Below the pieces are notes generated by a model that saw only the letters and a list, made by a program, of their open reading frames with translations, ran no database searches and had not been told where the DNA came from. A program made the position numbers and the translations under genes. From Avena insularis (lineage: Eukaryota > Streptophyta > Magnoliopsida > Poales > Poaceae), in contig CM042686.1 of the NCBI GenBank assembly GCA_023614405.1, positions 350,370,329-350,434,328 of the forward strand: a stretch of DNA of 64,000 bases, written 5' to 3'. Positions 49,451-61,904 of this stretch are shown here, one piece after another (the stretch's first letter is position 1; each line of letters opens with the position of its first letter).

Positions 49451-49467
49451 CCCCGGCAACGGCACCA
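49451..49467 (-). other. Primer binding site, complementary to tRNA-Asp
   Basis: On the minus strand TGGTGCCGTTGCCGGGG matches the complement of the plant tRNA-Asp 3' end at 16 of 17 positions (TGGTGCC for TGGCGCC). It lies 11 bp inside the 5' LTR boundary at 49479. Established knowledge: many Gypsy elements of grasses prime from tRNA-Asp. Confidence 0.88.
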
Positions 49468-49478
49468 GAAAATAGTCT

Positions 49479-49889
49479 TGATGACCCACAAGTATAGGGG
49501 TGTATCGTAGTATTTTTGATAAGTAAGAGTGTCGAACCCAACGAGGAGCAGAAGGTGCTGGCTAGTGGCTTGGACCAGGAATTCTCTGTAAATACTTAGC
49601 AAACGGATTTTTAGGGGTTTTTGATCATGCAAGTAAATAAAGTACGAGTAAATAAAAGACAATAAGAATAAATGCAGCAAGTGGCCCAATCCTTTATTCA
49701 GCAAAGGACAAGTCGGTTGTATTACTTAAGTTGACCAATCATTTTCGAGGACACATGGGAATATCATCAAGTGCTTTCGCTTCATATAGTTGATTAATCT
49801 TCTTTAGTTTGCTAAGTGTTGTGTGGGTGAACCTGTGCTAATGTACCGACCTTCCTAGGACTAATACATACTTGTGATTATACCCCTTG
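49479..49889 (-). repeat. 5' LTR of the gag-only retrotransposon, first part
   Basis: It starts TGATGACCCACAAGTATAGG, exactly like the other LTR at 43305, and follows it to ATACCCCTTG, where the nested element is inserted. The last five bases, CCTTG (49885-49889), are the left target duplication of that insertion. Confidence 0.92.
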
Positions 49890-52800
49890 TGTGGCGCCCC
49901 ACAAAAACCACTACGAGAAAATCGCGGTGTTTTTGTGCATTGCATCATCATGACCGCATGCTCATGTCATCATGCCACCTTGAATTTGAGCATCGTCATG
50001 TCATCTTGCATTTGATTGCATAAAATTATTTTCAAAAGCCTAGTTTTGGTTTTCTAAATACCCCGTCTTTAATTCAAATCAAAAACACCGGGCTTGTCCG
50101 GAATATTTTGTTTCGTCTACCAATGGTTTCCCGTTTTAAATAATAAAATATTTCTTTTATTTTTGGGAGGCAGCCAGCCAGGCCCGAAAGCCCAGCCAGC
50201 CACCTCCAGATAAAATCCTATCTACCCCAGATCCCCCCAAACCCTTTTTCTACCTAAACCTAATCTACCCAGCCCCCTCCACCTCACCTCAACCTATCGC
50301 TTTGCACCACATCAGCCTGGACCCTTTCTCCATCCAGTCAACCGCTGCCACCTCACCCCACCAGCCCACCAGCAGTCCACGTCGCCCTTCCCCTGGTCCA
50401 ACCCACCACCTGCATGTGCCCCGCCGGGCCCCACATCGCCCCCACCCTCAGGCCACCACCTGCCGCCCCTAGGACACGATCCCTAGGCACACCAACCACG
50501 CGGTAGAACCGCTCGGCTCCCCCGCTTATTCCACCCGACGCGTGCCCCACGTGGAGCCCACCCCGCGGTCCCACCATTCCGCTACCTTTCCTCTCCGCGC
50601 ACGTCGCCGCCCGCCTCTGCTCTCCTTCCCTCTGCCTCCAACCCCGCCGGCCGCCTGCGCCCCGCGGCAACCTCCTCATCCCGCCCCGGTCGTCCCCCTC
50701 GCCGTCCTCCGCCGCGCCAACCCCCACCTCCTCCTTGCTGCATCTTGCATCATCGCCGCCTTCTGCCGCCTTCCTCCTTGAGCCCAGCCGCCGCCAGCAA
50801 CGGCCGCGCCCGCCCTGGCCCTGCGTCACCAAGCTCCACGCCGGCCGCCGCTCCGTCCGCCGACGCCCCGTCCCCCGCGCCTTCTCCTCGCCGTCACCCC
50901 GCGCCCCAGCGCCGTCTCCTTCCCCCGCCTCGGCCTCTCCACTACCGCGCTCTTCCCCGGCACCCCAGGCCCCACCACCTCGATGTCCGCCGCCCCTCCG
51001 CCTTCCTCGAGCCGCCGCTCGACCTCCGCGAACTCCCCCATCGTCTTCCGGCCCTCGCCCCACCAAGCTCGCCGCCTCCACCGCGGGCCCGAGCCTCCTG
51101 CCGCCGCATCTCTCCGTCGTCTGTGTCGCCCGGTCACTTCCCTCGCTGTGGACTCTATCCTCCATGACCTCCAGCGCCGCCAGGGACACCTCCGGCGCCC
51201 TTTGGTCGTGCGCGCTTGCAAGGCCACGCCATCATCCTGCCCTGCTCCGTCCCGCCGTTGAACCCGTGGCCCCACGGGTGCTCTGCGGTCTTGGAACCAG
51301 CCCAGCGTACCCATGTTCTACTTTGTTCGTTACAGATTCCATCCTCATGTATGACGAGGATCCCACGCCAAGAGCTTCTCCGACTTCTATTGCATTCCGT
51401 CAAACCTTCCGAAGACTCAAGTGTTGTCCTAAGATTGATCGATATTGATGATCGAACATGGAACCCGCAGCGCCACGGAGTACCACCAGACCATCGACAA
51501 GTTCTGCTTCATGAGCACAATATCTACTTCGCGGGCACCGAGCACCGAGAACCACCTCCCCGGACACCAAGACCGTCGACATGGAACCGAAGGACGGCAA
51601 GCTCTCCATCCCGGATACGCCACGTTCGTCGAGAACCCGGACGCCAATGTCGCTGACACGGAACAACAAGCACTTCCTCCCGGATGCCAAGTCCGACCCG
51701 ACCCGCGGACTCGACAAGATCTTCGCGACGACAAGATCGACACCGACCAGGGCGAATCCAATGCGCCCCCGATGCCAAACCAAGTCCTTCTTCCCGGATG
51801 CGACAAGATCTACTTCCGTCGTCCGAGACCGATCCCGTCGAGCCGTTTCCGCCCCTGTCGAACCCCGAACCACATCGAACCCCAAGATCGTCTCAACCCA
51901 GATGTGTGACCCTAAGCCCCTATTTTTATAATATGACATTATCAACAGTCGCATATTAAATTGTTCATGCATGCATGCCTGTCTGTGGGTTTGGGGGCAT
52001 TATGCCGATTCACCTCATAATTAAATATGGAGTCTATATGCGGGATACCTTTGTCTTATTCCGGACTCCATTTAAATTTGTGTAGTAAACCGATGCCATG
52101 ATTCGCCCTGTTAATACAACATTTAATTTGTGGGGTTGTTAAATAACTCGAACCTATTAATTAATTATCGGGACCCCGGTTCCGCTTAATACAGCCTAAT
52201 TGCATCGCATCTGCATCATATCATAATCATGCCGGATCTTCTGCCGTAATATTAAATATTGCATCCGGTGTTTCTTCTAGTGTTTGGTTCTTCGCGGATT
52301 AGGCCAATGAGTTGATGCGAGTATCGACAAGTTCTCCGGATATGAACCTTCGGCAGTGTTTTCCCAGGCGAGTATTCTCCCTCTTTCTACCTATTTTGCA
52401 ATTATAGTCTTTATTTTCCTCCTGTTGATCTATTGCTATCCGTGTCGTGATGCTTTAGTTTCCGTGCACCAGTTATATCCCGTGCAGCCTCTATATTGCC
52501 ATGGACACCTCCTAATACCTGTTGTTTGGTAGATAGCTGGCCTTGCGAGTCGTAGTTGCTTGCTCACGTGCGATCTCGTGTTGTCGAGTACCACAGTTGT
52601 TGGAATGGTGGAGATGTTTATTGCTGGCAGATGTTTGTGGTGGAGATGATCATGACTTTAAATACAACTATTAAAATGCTAGATATAACTAATGCAGAGG
52701 CATCGGTGGGCAATAGATGTTATTTGGTTCTTCCACGCTCACTTGTGTCCCGTAGGACCCCGAGTACTTGATACCTGTTCCTTGCTTTTTCGCACTATCC

Positions 52801-54260
52801 ACATCCGGGAGGCCTTATGGACCTTCCTGAGCCAGAGCTTGATTCATTTCTATTTCTTGGGGCCACAAAGTAGTTTGGGGCTTTATTACTATCCTGTACT
52901 TATGCCATGTTTACTGCTTTATTTAAGATTGTGCGAGGAGCACCTGTACTGTTTAGGGATCGCGACACGATTTCGCGGTATCGACAAGCCCAGTCACATT
53001 TTCGGGTTCCCAGTCGTTTACAGCGTTCGCAAACCACAGGTCCGTTCGAGCCGCCAACTTGCTATGGTAGCTTAGTGGGGTGGCCCCCTAAAATATTTCT
53101 GAATCCTGTGATCGCTTTGTTGTGAATGCCTCGTTGGGTTTTGAGTTGGTTTTTCTGAGGTTGATCGAGTGTGTGTTGCCATTTGTGCACCCCTACAGGG
53201 TAAAACTTTCTGAAAGCCGTGTCCGCGGTTATGGACGACTTGGAACACAGTATCTCGATCATAGACAAGCATAACTAAAGTAGTGCTATAAATTTGACTT
53301 AATATGTGACTAGTAATCAGCTCAATTATAACGGAATGGATATTAAAAATGACAACAACTGGTGGATCTGGGTCGTATCGTGTTCTGATATACCTGCCTA
53401 GTAAGTATTGCAACTCCAATGGAATGTGATAAAAGTGCCAACAACTGCTGGGTTTTGGTGATTCCTCAGGACAATTTTATCTGACTAGTAAATGTTCCAA
53501 CTAGAACGGAATGGTGATTAAAACTGCCCACTACTTATGCTTCAGGATGACTCATGCTATCTATACCTGATTAGTAAGTACTGCAACTATAATGGAATGA
53601 ATAAAACTGCCAACTGTGTGAGTTCCTTGGTCTGACTTCCTCGTTTGGTCTCGAGGGGGAAATACCAGGATGGGTTTGTTTGGTGTTAGCTTCAGGTTGG
53701 ATCCGAATAGGTCTCTCTTATCCCTCCCTGATAACCACCAGTTGTATTGAGTCTCTATAGGTTGTTTAGTGCCGCTGCGCTGCTGCTTCAGCCCACCATA
53801 CCTATGTAGGCGAGAGCCGCCGAATTCTAGCCTCGCCATGTACTGGCCTCAGTACTGACGCTCCTCTTTTTCCTTTGCCCTTTGTCGGCACCCCTTTTGT
53901 TTTAGCAGGTTTGACGTTGACGTCGTTAGCAGGGTTACCCTTCCGGCTTGGCCTGGGCAGGGTTATGGACGCCATTGGTTATTTTCCAGGGCTCTTAGCC
54001 CCATTTGCATCTTGTCCGTAGTCGAACGCTCTATCGTTTCCAAGGTGATTTGGATCTTTGTATTATATATCTGTATTCTTGACTCATGGAGTTGTTGATG
54101 TATATATCTGTTCAGTGGGTCCCATTGAGGACTGTTGTGTAATGTTATTACTTTGTTTTCCACCTGCATGAAAGTGCCTAGTGGGTGTCCTTGAATCGTT
54201 TCTATGCGGGTTTGGCAAAAAAGGCTAAAACTTGCATAGGGCCGATTTGAGGGTGTTACA
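49890..54260 (+). repeat. Left LTR of the LARD-like element (4,371 bp)
   Basis: TG…CA termini (TGTGGCGCC to GTGTTACA). A C-rich, GC-rich island at about 50350-51900 supports long but unconvincing frames on both strands; the rest is ordinary AT-richer DNA. GTTCGTTACAG near 51327-51337 resembles a splice acceptor. Confidence 0.92.
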
Positions 54261-55050
54261 GAGTGGTATCAGAGCTCAGCAGTTGCGATACCCCACAAGT
54301 CCAGCCTGTAGGATAACCTAGCTAACGGCCGAAGTAGAGTGTTAAAACTATTTTTGCAAAATCGGTTGGATAGATCTGATTAGGTCTGTTTTTACTCCTG
54401 ACCCCTCTGCTGTTCTCCTCTTACCTCTGCGTGTTTTAATCTGCTCTCTTACCTTCTTCTAGTCCAGGATTTCTCATGGTTGGGTTTCTGTCGTACCTTC
54501 AGGGTTTCGCTTCCTTCTTCGGAAACGGTGCTTCTACATCTGGTCTTCCTGCTATCTGAGCGATCCTTTATCTGTGGTACGATTCTTGGTCCCTTGTTTG
54601 TGTCCTCCGGTGTTTTCCGATGCGATGACATCCTCTACGCCAGATCCAATGCGGAGTCTGCATCCCTCCTTTGTTTTGACCCTCGCTTGTCGAGATCTTC
54701 AGTCTAATTCTGAGAGTTGGTTGCATAATTCTCTGATTTGTGTGTAGAGTAATGGTTTGGGTGCGCGATGGACTGATCACCGTCCGACTACTCTTATCAT
54801 TCGCTCTGGTACATTAAATCGGTGGATCTGCAATTACTCCTTCCACTGAAGTTAGAGGTGGCTTTATTTGTTGATACCTCTACCTTCGCCTTTATTGCCC
54901 GGAGTGTTCTCTCGACGATCACGGACAAGGACCTCTTGTTAGTGGTGTCGCAAGGACCTACATGAAGCGAGAAGATTCAGATCGCCGACCTTCCTTCCAG
55001 TACCATGAGGCGGATCTCGAGGGCGAGATCCATTGTTAGTGGTGTCGAAT
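54261..55050 (+). other. Internal domain of the LARD-like element (790 bp)
   Basis: After the primer site there is no gag or pol domain. At the 3' end a short plus frame (DRRPSFQYHEADLEGEIHC) looks like the last residues of a Gypsy pol polyprotein, followed by TTAGTGGTGTCGAAT directly before the right LTR. Where a polypurine tract is expected, the sequence is not purine-rich. TTGTTAGTGGTGTCG also occurs about 100 bp upstream (near 54936). The element thus looks like a large internal deletion joining the 5' leader to the pol end. Confidence 0.75.
54264..54275 (+). other. Primer binding site, complementary to initiator tRNA-Met
   Basis: TGGTATCAGAGC starts three bases after the left LTR. This is the classic plant retrotransposon primer site for initiator methionine tRNA and gives the plus-strand orientation. 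Confidence 0.92.
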
Positions 55051-58000
55051 TGTGGCGCCCCGCAAAAACCACTACTAGAAAATCACGGTGTTTTTGTGCA
55101 TTGCATCATCATGACCGCATGCTCATGTCATCATGCCACCTTGCATTTGAGCATCGTCATGTCATCTTGCATTTGATTGCATAAAACTATTTTCAAAAGC
55201 CCAGTTTTGGTTTTCTAAATACCCCGTCTTTAATTCAAATCAAAAACACCGTGCTTGTCCGGAATATTTTGTTTCGTCTACCAACGGTTTTCAAAAGCCC
55301 TGTTTTAAATAATAAAATATTTCTTTTATTTTTGGGAGGCAGCCAGCCAGGCCCGAAAGCCCAGCCGGCCACCTCCAGATAAAATCCTATCTACCCCAGA
55401 TCCCCCCAAACCCTTTTTCTACCTAAACCTAATCTACCCAGCCCCCTCCACCTCACCCCAACCTATCCCTTTCCGCCACATCAGCCTGGCCCCTTTCTCC
55501 ATCCAGTCAACCGCTGCCACCTCACCCCACCAGCCCACCAGCAGTCCACGTCGCCCTTCCCCTGGTCCAACCCACCACCTGCATGTGCTCCGCCGGGCCC
55601 CACATCGGCCCCACCCTCAGGCCAGCACCTGCCGCCCCTGGGACACGATCCCCAGGCGCACCAACCGCGCGGTAGAGCCGCTCTGCTCCCCCGCTTCTTC
55701 CACCTGACGCGTGCCCCATGTGGAGCCCACCCCGCGGTCCCACCATTCCGCTACCTTTCCTCTCCGCGACGTCTGCCGCCGCCTCGCTCTCCTTCCCTGC
55801 CTCCAACCTCGCTGCCGCTCATGCCTGCCACCTCCTCGTCCCGCCCTGGTCGTCCCCCTCGCTGATCTCCGCCGCGCCAACCCCCACCTCCTCCTTGCTG
55901 CATCTCGCATCGCCGCCACCTTCCTCCTCGAGCCTAGCCTCCGCCAGCAACAGCCGCGCCCGCCCTGGCCCTGCGTCACCAAGCTCCGCCACTGGCCCGC
56001 CCTGACGCGGCCCCGTCCCCAGCTTTTTCCTTGCACCTCTCACCCGGCGCCGTCTCCTTCCCCCGCCTTGGCCTCTCCACCGCCGCGCTCTTCCCCGGCG
56101 CCCTAGGCCCTACCACCTCGACGGCCGCCGCCCCTCCGCCTTCCTCGAGCCGCCGCTCGACCTCCACGAACTCCCCCGTCGTCTTCTGGCCCTCGCCCCA
56201 CCAAGCTCGCCGCCGCCACCGTGGGCCCGAGCCTCCTATCGCCGCATCTCTCCATCGTCTGTGTCGCCCGGTCGCTTCCCTCGCTGTGGACTCTGTCCTC
56301 CACGACCTCCAGCGTCGCCAGGGACACCTCCGGCACCCTCTGGTCGCACGCGCTTGCAAGGCCTCGCCACCGTCCTGCCATGCTCCATCCCGCTGTTGAC
56401 CCCGTGGCCCCACAGGTGCTCTACGGTCTTGGAACCAGCCCAGCATACCCATGTTCTACTTTGTTCGTTACAGATTCCATCCTCATGTATGACGAGGATC
56501 CCACGCCAAGAGCTTCTCCGACTTCTGTTGCATTCTGTCAAACCTTCCGAAGCCTCAAGTGTTGTCCTAAGATTGTTCGATATTGATGATCGAACATGGA
56601 ACCCGCAGCGCCACGGAGTACCACCAAACCATCGACAAGTTCTGCTTCATGAGCACAATATCTACTTCGCGGGCACCGAGCACCGAGAACCACCTCCCCA
56701 GACACCAAGACCGTCGACATGGAACCGAAGGACAGCAAGCTCTCCATCCCAGATACGCCAAGTTCGTCGAGAACCCGTACGCCAAGGTCACCGACACGGA
56801 ACAACAAGCACTTCACCCCAGACGCCAAGTCCGTCCCGACCCGCGGACTCAACAAGATCTTCGCGATGACAAGATCGACACCGACCAGGGCGAATCCGAT
56901 GCGCCCCCGACGCCAAACCAAGTCCTTCTTCCCGGATGCGACAAGATCTACTTCCATCGTCCGAGATCGATCCCGTCGAGCCGTTTCTGCCCCTGTCGAA
57001 CCCCGAACCACATCGAACCCCAAGATCGTCCGAATCCAAATGTGTGACCCTAATCCCCTATTTTTATAATATGACATTATCAACAGTCGCATATTAAATT
57101 GTTCATGCATGCATACCTGTCTGTGGGTTTGGGGGCATTATGCCGATTCACCTCATAATTAAATATGGAGTCTATATGCGGGATACCTCATAATTTGTGT
57201 ACCGAACCGATGCCATGATTCGCCCTGTTAATACAACATTTAATTTGCGGGGTTGTTAAATAACTCGAACCTATTAATTAACTATCGGGACCATGGTTCC
57301 GCTTAATACTGCCTAATTGCACCGCATGTGCATCATATCATAATCATGCCGGATCTTCTGCCGTAATATTAAATATTGCATCCGATGTTTCTTATAGTGT
57401 TTGCTTCTTCGCGGATTAGTCCAATGAGATGATGCGAGTATCGACAAGTTATCCGGATATGAACCTTCGGCAGTGTTTTCCCAGGCGAGCATTCTCCCTC
57501 TTTCTACCTATTTTGCATTTATAGTCTTTATTTTCCTCCTATTGATCTATTGCTATCCGTGTCGCGATGCTTTAGTTTCCGTGCACCAGTTATATCCCGT
57601 GCAGCCTCTATATTGCCATGGACACCTCCTAATACCTGTTGTTTGGTAGATAGTTGGCCTTGCGAGTCGTAGTTGCTTGCTCAGGTGTGATCTCGTGTTG
57701 TCGAGTACCATAGTTGTTGGAATGGTGGAGATGTTTATTGCTGGCAAATGTTTGTGGTGGAGATGATCATGACTTTAAATACAACTATTAAAATGCTAGA
57801 TACAACTAATGCAGAGGCATCGGTGGGCAATAGATGTTATTTGGTTCTTCCACGCTCACTTGTGTCCCATAGGACCCCGAGTACTTGATACCTGTTCCTT
57901 GCTTTTTCACACTATCCACATCCGGGAGGCCTTATGGACCCCCCTGAGCCAGAGCTTGATTCATTTCTATTTCTTGGGGCCACAAACTAGTTTGGGGCTT

Positions 58001-59384
58001 TATTACTATCTTGTACTTATGCCATGTTTACTGCTTTATTTAAGATTGTGCGAGGAGCACCTGTACTGTTTAGGGATCACGGCACGATTTCACGGTATCG
58101 ACAAGCCCAATCACATTTTCGGGTTCCCAGTCGTTTACAGCCGTTCTTGCAAACCCTCGGTCCGTTCCGGAGCAGGCCAACTTCGTTGCGGGTAGCTTAG
58201 TGGGGTGGCCCCCTGAAATATTTCTGAATCATGTGATCGCTTTGTCGTGAATGCCTCGTTGGGTTTTGAGTTGGTTTTTCCGAGGTTGATCGAGTGTGTG
58301 TTGCTATTTGTGCACCCCTGCAGGTTAAAACTTTCTGAAAGCCGTGTCCGCGTTTATGGACGACTTGGAGCACAGTATCTCGATCATAGAAAAGCATAAC
58401 TAAAATAGTGCTATAAATTTGACTTAATATGTGACTAGTAATTAGCTCAATTATAACGGAATGGATATTAAAAATGCCAACAACTGGTGGATCTGGGTCG
58501 TATCGTGTTCTGATATACCTGGCTAGTAAGTATTGCAACTCCAATAGAATGTGATAAAAGTGCCAACAACCGCTGGGTTTTGGGGATTCCTCAGGACAAT
58601 TTTATCTGACTAGTAAATGTTCCAACTACAACGGAATGGTGATTAAAACTGCCCACTACTTATGCTTCAGGATGACTCATGCTATCTATACCTGATTAGT
58701 AAGTACTGTAACTATAATGGAATGAATAAAACTGCCAACTGTGTGAGTTCCTTGGTCCGACTTCCTCGTTTGGTATCGAGGGGGAAATACCAGGATGGGT
58801 TTGTTTGGTGTTAGCTTCAGGTTGTATCCGAATAGGTCTCTCTTATCCCTCTCTGATAACCGCCAGTTGTATTGAGTCTCTATAGGTTGTTTAGTGCCGC
58901 TGCGCTGCCGCTTCAGCCTACCATACCTATGTAGGCGAGAGCCGCCGAATTCTAGCCTCGCCATGTACTGGCCTCAGTACTGACGCTCCTCTTTTTCCTT
59001 TGCCCTTTGTCGGCACCCTTTTGTTTTAGCAGGTTTGAGGTCGACATCATTAGCAGGGTTACCCTTCCGGCTTGGCCTGGGCAGGGTTATGGACGCCATT
59101 GGTTATTCTTCAGGGCTCTTAGCCCCATTTGCATATTGTTCGTAGTCGGACGCTCTATCGTTTCCAAGGTGATTTGGATCTTTGTATTATATATCTGTAT
59201 TCTTGACTCATGGAGTCGTTGATGTATATATCTGTTCTGTGGGTCCCATCGAGGACTGTTATGTAATGTTATTACTTCGTTTTCCACCCGCACGAAAGTG
59301 CCTGGTGGGCGTCCTTGAATCGTTTCTATGCGGGTTTGGCGAAAAAGGCCTAAACTTGCATAGGGCCGATTTGAGGGTGTTACA
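55051..59384 (+). repeat. Right LTR of the LARD-like element (4,334 bp)
   Basis: It starts TGTGGCGCCCCGCAAAAACC and parallels the left LTR over its whole length, ending GGGTGTTACA before the CCTTG duplication. It includes the same C-rich island (about 55520-57050). Confidence 0.92.
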
Positions 59385-60441
59385 CCTTGCAAGCATCCGC
59401 AAGTACAAGCAAGTAATTACGGTAGAAACCTAACCATGGCTTTAAACTCTAAGACCCTGACGTCCCTTGTGCAATGGTTTCCTAACAGGGGTTCAGGTTT
59501 CTGTCACTCCGGCAACCCCTACGATTAGTAGCCAAATACACAATGCATTCCCCTAGGCCCATATAGGTGAAGTGTCATGTAGTCGATGTTCACATGACAC
59601 CACTAGAAGAAGTACAACACAACTTAAATATCAAACTATTGAATCTTTCTCAACACAATTCCACTACTAACAACATGACTTCTCCCATGTCCTCAAGAAC
59701 TAAACGAACTACTCACAAGACATCATATGGATCATGATCAGAGATGGAATAATGATGTGTAACAATCTGAACATAAACGATAATTCAATGGTTCACTCAA
59801 TAGCATCAACTACAAAGGGAAATCAACACCGGGAAAGTTTCCCCTAAGAACTATGCAAGATTCAACCCAATTGTTACAGCGGTATGGAGATGGTGATGAG
59901 GGTGCTGGTGGTGATGATGGTGATGATGATGATGATGATCCCGATGAAGTCCAGCTTGATGGTGGTGTTGATGGCGACGATCTCCCCTCTCCAGGAAGGA
60001 ATTCCCCCGGCAGAATTTTGTCTGCCGGAGAGATATTTCTCTCTCGGTGTTTTCCGCCCCGCAGAGGCGGCGGAATCTTTCTGTGGTCGCTCCCCGAGTC
60101 TTAGGGTTTCGGGAGGTTAATATACGCCAGAGGGGATAGCCAGGGGTGGACCAGGGCGGCCATACCACTTGGTGCCCATCTCAGCCTCCTCTTCTCGCTT
60201 CCTTCGTCTTCTGGAAAAATAGGATTTTCCATGTATTTTCCCGGATTTTCTGATCTTCACGAATTTTGCCTCCAAACAGCACCTTTTCCATCAGAATCCT
60301 GAATACAGCGGTCCATGCTCCAAAAGTCATCAACCATGCAAAAACTGATGAAATAACATAAATATCATCTCTTAATATGAAATATATCAATGAATAACAG
60401 TAAATTATGATATAGAATAGTGATGCAAAATGGACGTATCA
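59385..60441 (-). repeat. 5' LTR of the gag-only retrotransposon, second part
   Basis: It resumes with CCTTG (59385-59389, right target duplication) and follows the other LTR from CAAG…CCGCAAGT onward to GGACGTATCA. Compared with 43305-44806 it has a 48-bp deletion at 60174/60175 inside the GC-rich hairpin block and an expanded GAT tract near 59912-59940. Confidence 0.92.
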
Positions 60442-61469
60442 TGTCCTCTCAAATAAATGGTCATGGCAGAGAGACGGTTTGGAGTATACTCGGAGCTCCT
60501 CTTGCCGAACATAATAATAATCCTTTGATCTTCTACATTCATCATCTTGTGCAGTCACTATTGTACTACTACTACTACTACTACTATAACTAATAAACAC
60601 ATAAAGGTTCCACCGGTAATTAAGGAACCAAAACTGGAATACTACTACTCTCGAACTCTTGTGTAGTACAACAACAAAATGCTCACAAAATGGGCTACCA
60701 GTATGGCAGTACCATCTGTACACCCACACGCTACCACCTCAAATAAGCTTGCCAGCCACACCGCCAATTTCCTCTCCCTGTCGGCATTACCGGACCCAAA
60801 ATCGAACATCTCTCAGTTCAATAAATAAAAAAAGTCGACAATCTCTTAAAAAAATCAACCATCCACCAAAATAATATCCATTGTCTAATGCTTCCCTTCC
60901 ATTATGAATGAACTATCGCAATTGCTCGAGCGCCACGCGGGAATAATAGTCGTCTGTGCTACTGGTTGTAGAGGTTAAGAGTGAACCTATGCACTAAAAG
61001 GCATCTAGATACATTCATCTCACAAAGCTAAAGCGCCTTATATTTCTGAATGGAGAGAGTAGAATCATATACTACTAGTCTTTGTATGTGTGATGTTATG
61101 GTAACTAGCTAAGTTATTACGTCACTTTCTTTTTTCAGTAATTAACTCTGAAAAGACATTTAATTCGAGACAAGTATCTACGCATACTTGTAGTTCAAGT
61201 TTGTCAAGGTGCAAAATCTTAGTAAGAAGTTGAACCTCTTATCAAAACTCTATGTGGTTTCTGATACGGAGTATATTAATTGACTGTCCGATGGGTGCCT
61301 CCAAAAGCTTTTTCTTAAAACTTTCAAAGCAACCTACAATTTACTTGTAGTTCAAATTTGTCCTAATTTTGATGAATCAACATAGAGTCATTCAAGTGGT
61401 GGAGTTAGCTAGGAAGTTTGAAAACTCATAAAACATAGGAATCGTTAGTACAAAATGTTGGTCCACTAT
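60442..61469. other. Low-copy flank, no gene recognised
   Basis: It begins with TGTCC, the right target duplication, so before the retrotransposon arrived it was contiguous with the F-box pseudogene 2 flank ending at 43304. It contains a (TAC)n simple repeat near 60559-60585 and otherwise AT-rich DNA without a convincing frame or RNA gene. Confidence 0.65.
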
Positions 61470-61904
61470 ATATACTAGTAAGTTGCACGTTCCTTGCACG
61501 TGAGACTCAGATAGTAGATGTATGACATATCATCACTATATACAATAATAATTGGTAAAGCACAAAAAATTATAATTTCGATCAACATCTATAAAGTATG
61601 GGTGTATATTTGGTCCTTGTACTTTGTATCATCATGTTGAAGTCAAAGATTATTAGCTACCTAACACTGAATTTTTTGATAACATGGTCTAGAGAAACAA
61701 GGGAGAAGATTCTAGTATGATGGAGAAGTGTGTTTTGAGGTTTGTGCATAGCATTCATTATGCCGAAGACTATCAATATAATCTTCTATATTCTAGAATG
61801 GAAAAGAAGATCCAACGGCTAGAAAAGCTGGGATTCACGAGTCTTGATCCAACGGTCAACATTCAAAGTTATTCGTACACTATATAGTGGTTTGTAATGA
61901 AGAC
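61470..61904. repeat. ~440-bp local repeat, first copy
   Basis: TAGTAAGTTGCAC, GACATATCATCACTATATA, TAAAGTATGGGTGTATATTT, GTTTGTGCATAGCATTCATT and AGAAGATCCAACGGCTAG follow each other here. The same order is found again at 63526-64000. No protein is evident. It is cut by the LTR that begins at 61905. Confidence 0.8.

Larger units (their letters stand above)
49890..59384 (+). mobile_element. LARD-like retrotransposon: two ~4.35-kb LTRs, 790-bp interior
   Basis: The element begins TGTGGCGCCCCACAAAAACC and ends GGGTGTTACA, with perfect CCTTG duplications on both sides. Its LTRs (4,371 and 4,334 bp) flank an interior of only 790 bp that carries a tRNA-Met primer site and a relic of a pol C-terminus. 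It cannot code for gag or pol. Large LTRs with a non-coding interior match the LARD class, but known examples have a longer interior of several kb. It sits inside the 5' LTR of an older element. Some LTR differences are small indels and block replacements (around 52050 versus 57190, and 53030 versus 58140). Confidence 0.93.
43305..60441 (-). mobile_element. Non-autonomous Gypsy-type LTR retrotransposon, split by a nested element
   Basis: Related LTRs lie at 43305-44806 and at 49479-49889 plus 59390-60441. The flanks are TGTCC on both sides (43300-43304 and 60442-60446), a perfect 5-bp target duplication. The primer site next to the right-hand LTR and the polypurine tract next to the left-hand LTR both show minus-strand orientation. 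The interior codes only for a gag-like protein with a decayed protease region. I see no reverse transcriptase, RNase H or integrase motifs, so it depended on an autonomous relative. The tRNA-Asp primer and gag type fit the Gypsy (Athila-like) group; I do not assign a family name. Confidence 0.93.

Noticed and set aside
49364..49489. Upstream extension of the gag frame to 49489
   Set aside because: It would run through the primer binding site and into the LTR. The ATG at 49363 is the more plausible start.
50353..51972. Long GC-rich frames on both strands (up to 278 residues) in the LARD LTR, repeated at 55522-57110
   Set aside because: The C-rich composition depletes stop codons in several frames at once. 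Conservation between the copies is expected because they are LTRs of one element. No domain is recognisable.
43305..60441. A complete autonomous retrotransposon with reverse transcriptase and integrase
   Set aside because: No pol motif was found on either strand between the LTRs. The size comes from the nested 9.5-kb element.
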